Shown: piece after piece, positions 60,243-64,000 of the stretch
Numbering within the stretch: the stretch's first letter is position 1
How the letters are laid out: every line of letters begins with the position of its first letter
DNA from: an uncultured cyanobacterium
GTDB lineage: Bacteria > Cyanobacteriota > Vampirovibrionia > Vampirovibrionales > JAGQHJ01
Assembly (NCBI GenBank): GCA_937922745.1
Contig: CALAJO010000035.1
Location: 1 to 64,000 of the forward strand
Length of the DNA stretch: 64,000 nt
Direction: 5' to 3'
The notes under the pieces: generated by a model
Told to the model about the DNA's origin: nothing
What the model saw: the letters and a program-made list of their open reading frames with translations, nothing else
Databases searched by the model: none
Position numbers and translations under genes: made by a program

Positions 60243-60329
60243 ATGCAGCGCTCCGCTTCTTCCAGGGGACGATGTGCAACTTTTTGTAAATAATGCTCAA
60301 CCGCAAGGGCGCTTGCCCGATACAGCGGT

Positions 60330-61403
60330 ATGAACAAACCATGTGCCTTCAAACCTTATCTCACCATATTCCTTCTCTCACTATGGCTATGCATGCCTGT
60401 TACCGGCTTTACTGCTGTGGCGCCCAATGCGCCGCATTACCTGGGGGATGCGTTAATTAACGGCAAAACGGTGCAACGCTGGCACGACCAGACCCAGGTT
60501 ATCAATGTGAACATCCAGACAGGGCAATCCGTTGCCGGATGGAACCCGCAGATGATAACCCTGGTGAAGCAGGCCTTTACCGAGTGGCAAACGGCCCTGA
60601 ATGGCCGAATCCGGTTTAACTACACCAACGACCCCACGAAAACGGATGTGACGATTAAATGGCGCCGCAACCTGCCCGGCACGGAAGTGGGCGTCCAGAA
60701 AATCCGGTGGCACGATAACATCCTGACGGACGCGGACATTGAGATTGCCGTGCATAACCCGCAGGGTAAACCCCTTACCCAGCGGGAAATCCAGTATGTG
60801 GCCCTGCACGAAATCGGGCATATGCTGGGCATTAAAGGGCATAGCGCCAACCCCAACGATATTATGTACGCCAGCGTCCAGCCCCGTGTAACCCATTTAA
60901 CCGCGCGGGACAAGAATACGATTACGGCCTTGTACAAGCAAAAAGCACATATTACCAATCCACCCGGCGTTGCGTTGATGCAATACCGCCTGTACGAGTA
61001 TCACATTCGCCTGGGGTACGACGCCCACCAGCAAAACCGATTTGAAGCCGCCTATAACTATTTTGTGAAAGCCAAAGGCCATTACAAAAACGATCCGCAG
61101 ATCGATTATTTTATTGGCCTGAGCGCCTATAACAGCCGAAAATACCCGGCCGCCATAGAACACCTGACCAAGGCCAGCACCCGACCTGGGGAAAATCAGG
61201 GTAACGCCACGTACTTCCTGGCCAACTCCCTGATGGCGATGGGCTCCAACGAAATTGCCGGCGGGAAAAAAGCAAGCGGTATGCAGAAAATCCATCAGGC
61301 GCGTACCTATTACAGTTCCATCGTGAAAAACCCCAAAGCGCCATCCGACCTGAAGAAGATGGCCAACGCCAACCTGTCCAAACTCGCCACTGTTGCCCTG
61401 TAA
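60330..61403 (+). CDS. Matrixin-type metalloprotease with C-terminal TPR-like region
   Basis: Signal peptide; VALHEIGHMLGIKGHSANPNDIMY. Confidence 0.88.
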   Translation: MNKPCAFKPYLTIFLLSLWLCMPVTGFTAVAPNAPHYLGDALINGKTVQRWHDQTQVINVNIQTGQSVAGWNPQMITLVKQAFTEWQTALNGRIRFNYTNDPTKTDVTIKWRRNLPGTEVGVQKIRWHDNILTDADIEIAVHNPQGKPLTQREIQYVALHEIGHMLGIKGHSANPNDIMYASVQPRVTHLTARDKNTITALYKQKAHITNPPGVALMQYRLYEYHIRLGYDAHQQNRFEAAYNYFVKAKGHYKNDPQIDYFIGLSAYNSRKYPAAIEHLTKASTRPGENQGNATYFLANSLMAMGSNEIAGGKKASGMQKIHQARTYYSSIVKNPKAPSDLKKMANANLSKLATVAL

Positions 61404-61419
61404 CCGGGAGTAATTCTTA

Positions 61420-62517
61420 ATGTCCAGCATCAAGCGACTTATTTCCAGTCTGGTTCATGCCGTCGTCATCGTCTCCCTTATCGGCCTCAGCTTGCCGCAC
61501 GGCCTGTCCTGGGGAGAGGCGGGGCATTACTATAATCACATCCTGGTTAAAGGCAAGCTGCAACGATTTAACGACAACACGCGCGTGATCTATTACAGCC
61601 TGGATAGGCTGGATAACTTGCCCGGCTGGGATTATACGCAATGGAACTTCCTGAAGGACCAGGTCGTGGCCGATGCTTTCTCCGATTGGGAGCAGGCGCT
61701 GCATGGGCAGGTAAATTTCCGTTACACAACTGATCCGCGCCTGACGGATATTGCCGTCCACTGGCGAACCGGCTTTGACAATGAAGCCATCCTGGGGATG
61801 GAACGGCCCAACACCATTGCCGGAACCTACCTGGCGAACGCGGATATCGAGATCACCCTCTCCCGGCAGGGAAAACCCTTAAGCCGGGAGGAACTGAAAG
61901 CCGTGGCCCTGCACGAAATTGGCCATGCACTGGGAATGAACGGACACAGCCCCTATCCCGGTGACATTATGTATCCTTCCGTGCAGGCCAAGGTCAATCG
62001 CCTGTCTTCACGAGACGTCCAGACCATGCGGATGATTTACAATAATAAACCGCACATTACCAACCCGCCCGGCATCCACCTTGCGGCGTTCCGCGCGGCT
62101 TTGGATTCCTTTAGCAAGGGCTATGCCGCTTACCGGGCAAAACAGTACGACAAGGCCTACCAATTGCTATCCACCGCCAGCAAGCTGTACCCGCAGGAGA
62201 TGGGTTATCAGTATATGACGGGGCTTGCCGCCATGGCCGGAAAGCAATATCCACAGGCGCGGCCGTATTTTGAAAAAGTAGCGGCCACGCCCAACGATAA
62301 CCAGGCCAATGCCCAGTATTACCTGGCCGAGTTAATGATTCAGCAGGCGCAAGCGGCATTGCAAAAAGGTCAGAAAGCCCAGGCGTTGAAGTCCTACCAG
62401 CAGTGCGCCACCTTGCTGACCACCCTGATGAACAACCCCAAGGCGTCCAGCGAGGTCAAGAAATCCGCCAAGGCCCGCAAGGACGAAGTGGCCGCCAAAA
62501 TGGGCCAGATGGTTTAA
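61420..62517 (+). CDS. Matrixin-type metalloprotease with C-terminal TPR-like region, tandem paralogue
   Basis: Signal peptide; VALHEIGHALGMNGHSPYPGDIMYPS; co-linear with upstream gene. Confidence 0.88.
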   Translation: MSSIKRLISSLVHAVVIVSLIGLSLPHGLSWGEAGHYYNHILVKGKLQRFNDNTRVIYYSLDRLDNLPGWDYTQWNFLKDQVVADAFSDWEQALHGQVNFRYTTDPRLTDIAVHWRTGFDNEAILGMERPNTIAGTYLANADIEITLSRQGKPLSREELKAVALHEIGHALGMNGHSPYPGDIMYPSVQAKVNRLSSRDVQTMRMIYNNKPHITNPPGIHLAAFRAALDSFSKGYAAYRAKQYDKAYQLLSTASKLYPQEMGYQYMTGLAAMAGKQYPQARPYFEKVAATPNDNQANAQYYLAELMIQQAQAALQKGQKAQALKSYQQCATLLTTLMNNPKASSEVKKSAKARKDEVAAKMGQMV

Positions 62518-62592
62518 TAACGGCAAAACCGGGTATAAAAAGGATACCGCCCTCAACAATGACGGCTATAGTATTAAAGAGGCACCCCGCTG

Positions 62593-62886
62593 ATGAGGAA
62601 TCCTTATTTGGTTAAGCCACAAACCGCCCTAGCCGAAAAGATTGTCTTCTGGCTGTTAATGGCCTCTGTTGCGCTGGCTTGCTTTTTCATCATTATCGTG
62701 GCCTCCAGTTATAACCAAAGCGAAGTGAGCAGCCGATATGCCCGCCCCTTCGAGGAGCGGCAGGCACTGTACAAACAACGCATGGCGCAAAAGCAGGCGG
62801 AGTCACCGAACAAACCCATTCGCTCACACGGCATGCGGGAAGCCGAAATCCAGAAACGCGAAGGAAACCATTACTCGACTTATTAA
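62593..62886 (+). CDS. Small single-TM hypothetical protein
   Basis: One hydrophobic segment (IVFWLLMASVALACFFIIIVASS), downstream of the metalloprotease pair. Confidence 0.6.
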   Translation: MRNPYLVKPQTALAEKIVFWLLMASVALACFFIIIVASSYNQSEVSSRYARPFEERQALYKQRMAQKQAESPNKPIRSHGMREAEIQKREGNHYSTY

Positions 62887-62918
62887 TCACGAAAGCATCT
62901 ATGTGACGCTTTCACTAT

Positions 62919-63695
62919 CTATGTAAGTTGCGAAAGGCGTTGAATCGCCATGCTTGCCAAGCCTTGCATATAGGACGAACCAGTAAAATCTTCGAAACGG
63001 CGATGCGCTCCTGCTCTATGCGCCAAGGAAATTCGGTGGGGGTTTCCGATAGAAACTGTCATCGTATCCGTACGCGAGCCCAATTGATAAGTAATTTGCA
63101 GTTGAGAGCCTGGATCCAGGTTCCGCTGTAGTGGCTCCACAGTGACACCGTGGTCATAATCAAAGTTAAAACCTACCTGTGCATTTCCACCTTTAAATTG
63201 TCCTGTACATACACCGATTAAGGATTCGGCTAAACCGCCTTCCTCCTTGTTAGGGGCTCGATGCTTTAGCAGGACTGCATTCAGTTGGTTAACTGTGTAA
63301 TCGACTTGGGATTGAAAGCGACTATCGTCCGATAAGTTAACTGTGTCTTGCGAATACCATTGTGATTTACCGGTTATTTCGTGCTGTCCAGGCTTTCCAA
63401 CACGTATCGAGATTTCATCGTCAATCGTCGGTAATGTCGCATCTATTTTCAAAGTGGAGCCCTCGCCAACTAAGCCTTGTTGTAAATTCGCAGCCAAAAC
63501 CGTTGCTTTTCCAACAGGGCTTGTGTCAAAAACAAAAAAGGCTCTACCATCCTTAATAGAAATACTATTGGTATTGTGCTTGGCAATCCTACCCAATGAT
63601 TGTCTTAAAGAGTTCTCTGCACTCCCTCTAAAGCGGGCTTGCTGTTGCTTAGCAGGCAAGTTAACCCGAACGTTGTTAACTCCATATAATCTCAT
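62919..63695 (-). CDS. Orphan protein with N-terminal ARFRGS leader motif
   Basis: MRLYGVNNVRVNLPAKQQQARFRGSAENS; SD ggagat upstream of the internal ATG at 63695. Confidence 0.75.
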   Translation of the reverse strand: MRLYGVNNVRVNLPAKQQQARFRGSAENSLRQSLGRIAKHNTNSISIKDGRAFFVFDTSPVGKATVLAANLQQGLVGEGSTLKIDATLPTIDDEISIRVGKPGQHEITGKSQWYSQDTVNLSDDSRFQSQVDYTVNQLNAVLLKHRAPNKEEGGLAESLIGVCTGQFKGGNAQVGFNFDYDHGVTVEPLQRNLDPGSQLQITYQLGSRTDTMTVSIGNPHRISLAHRAGAHRRFEDFTGSSYMQGLASMAIQRLSQLT

Positions 63696-63854
63696 CTCTT
63701 TAAAATCTCCAAAGTTGAACAACACATTCTCGTTTGAACTAATAAACGTGTTGAAGCAATCAAAATGCCTGGTTTTTATCCACCCTGTTAATTTTATTTA
63801 CATTAAAATTCAGCTTACGACCCGTGTGCGTCTTGCTGCTTGACTTGAAACAGC

Positions 63855-64000
63855 TTAAATTTTCAGCAGAATGTCAATCTTGCCGTGCCGGTTGTGGACA
63901 TCGACCATCACCAGGTTATCGGTGCGTTTAAACTCCAGATCCAATGTTGCAGCGCCGATGCGCAGGTTGCGGATGCGCAGGTAGCGCATCCAGCGGGGCA
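63855..64000 (-). CDS. C-terminal fragment of a CDS truncated by the window edge; tail resembles an amylo-alpha-1,6-glucosidase/glycosidase
   Basis: Minus-strand frame ...WMRYLRIRNLRIGAATLDLEFKRTDNLVMVDVHNRHGKIDILLKI*. Confidence 0.4.
   Translation of the reverse strand, partial: PRWMRYLRIRNLRIGAATLDLEFKRTDNLVMVDVHNRHGKIDILLKI

Noticed and set aside
1-64000. CRISPR arrays, tRNA/rRNA genes, IS elements, prophage
   Set aside because: No regularly spaced repeats, tRNA-like T-arm motifs, transposase/integrase or phage structural ORFs recognised by reading; a tRNAscan/Infernal run would be decisive.

Overview
The window reads as a chromosomal segment of a Gram-negative-type bacterium. Gene content (ylmE/yggS next to sepF, GlpX-type FBP/SBPase, cyanobacterial-style primary sigma factor, LptD-like protein, WecG/TagA plus LCP proteins) fits a non-photosynthetic cyanobacterial relative (Vampirovibrionia/Melainabacteria). 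That placement is inference from memory and was not searched. Housekeeping genes include typA, a cyclophilin, an RlmD-type methyltransferase, dnaB, tatC, glycogen synthase, glpX, a ClpP-like protease, rpoD, yggS, sepF and crcB. Envelope and polysaccharide genes include an L,D-transpeptidase, an MBOAT/SGNH pair, a BcsA-like GT2 with a TPR/beta-barrel protein, LCP and LptD. There are three matrixin-type metalloproteases. No CRISPR array, tRNA, rRNA, IS element or prophage was recognised. The most interesting signal is a set of otherwise unrelated, mostly orphan proteins that share a short N-terminal leader: a hydrophobic/beta-like start followed within about 40 residues by a [R/N/S]-F-[G/K/R/A/S]-[G/S/A]-like motif. 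Several cluster at 39.9-43.8 kb and in a tandem array at 54.9-57.5 kb. That array includes two frameshifted paralogues and a possible papain-like protein, and its genes share repeated terminators. A second candidate is a compact locus at 59.57-59.82 kb with a promoter, a 5' hairpin, a perfect Shine-Dalgarno, a 20-aa hydrophobic peptide and a terminator, resembling a type I toxin or membrane micropeptide gene.
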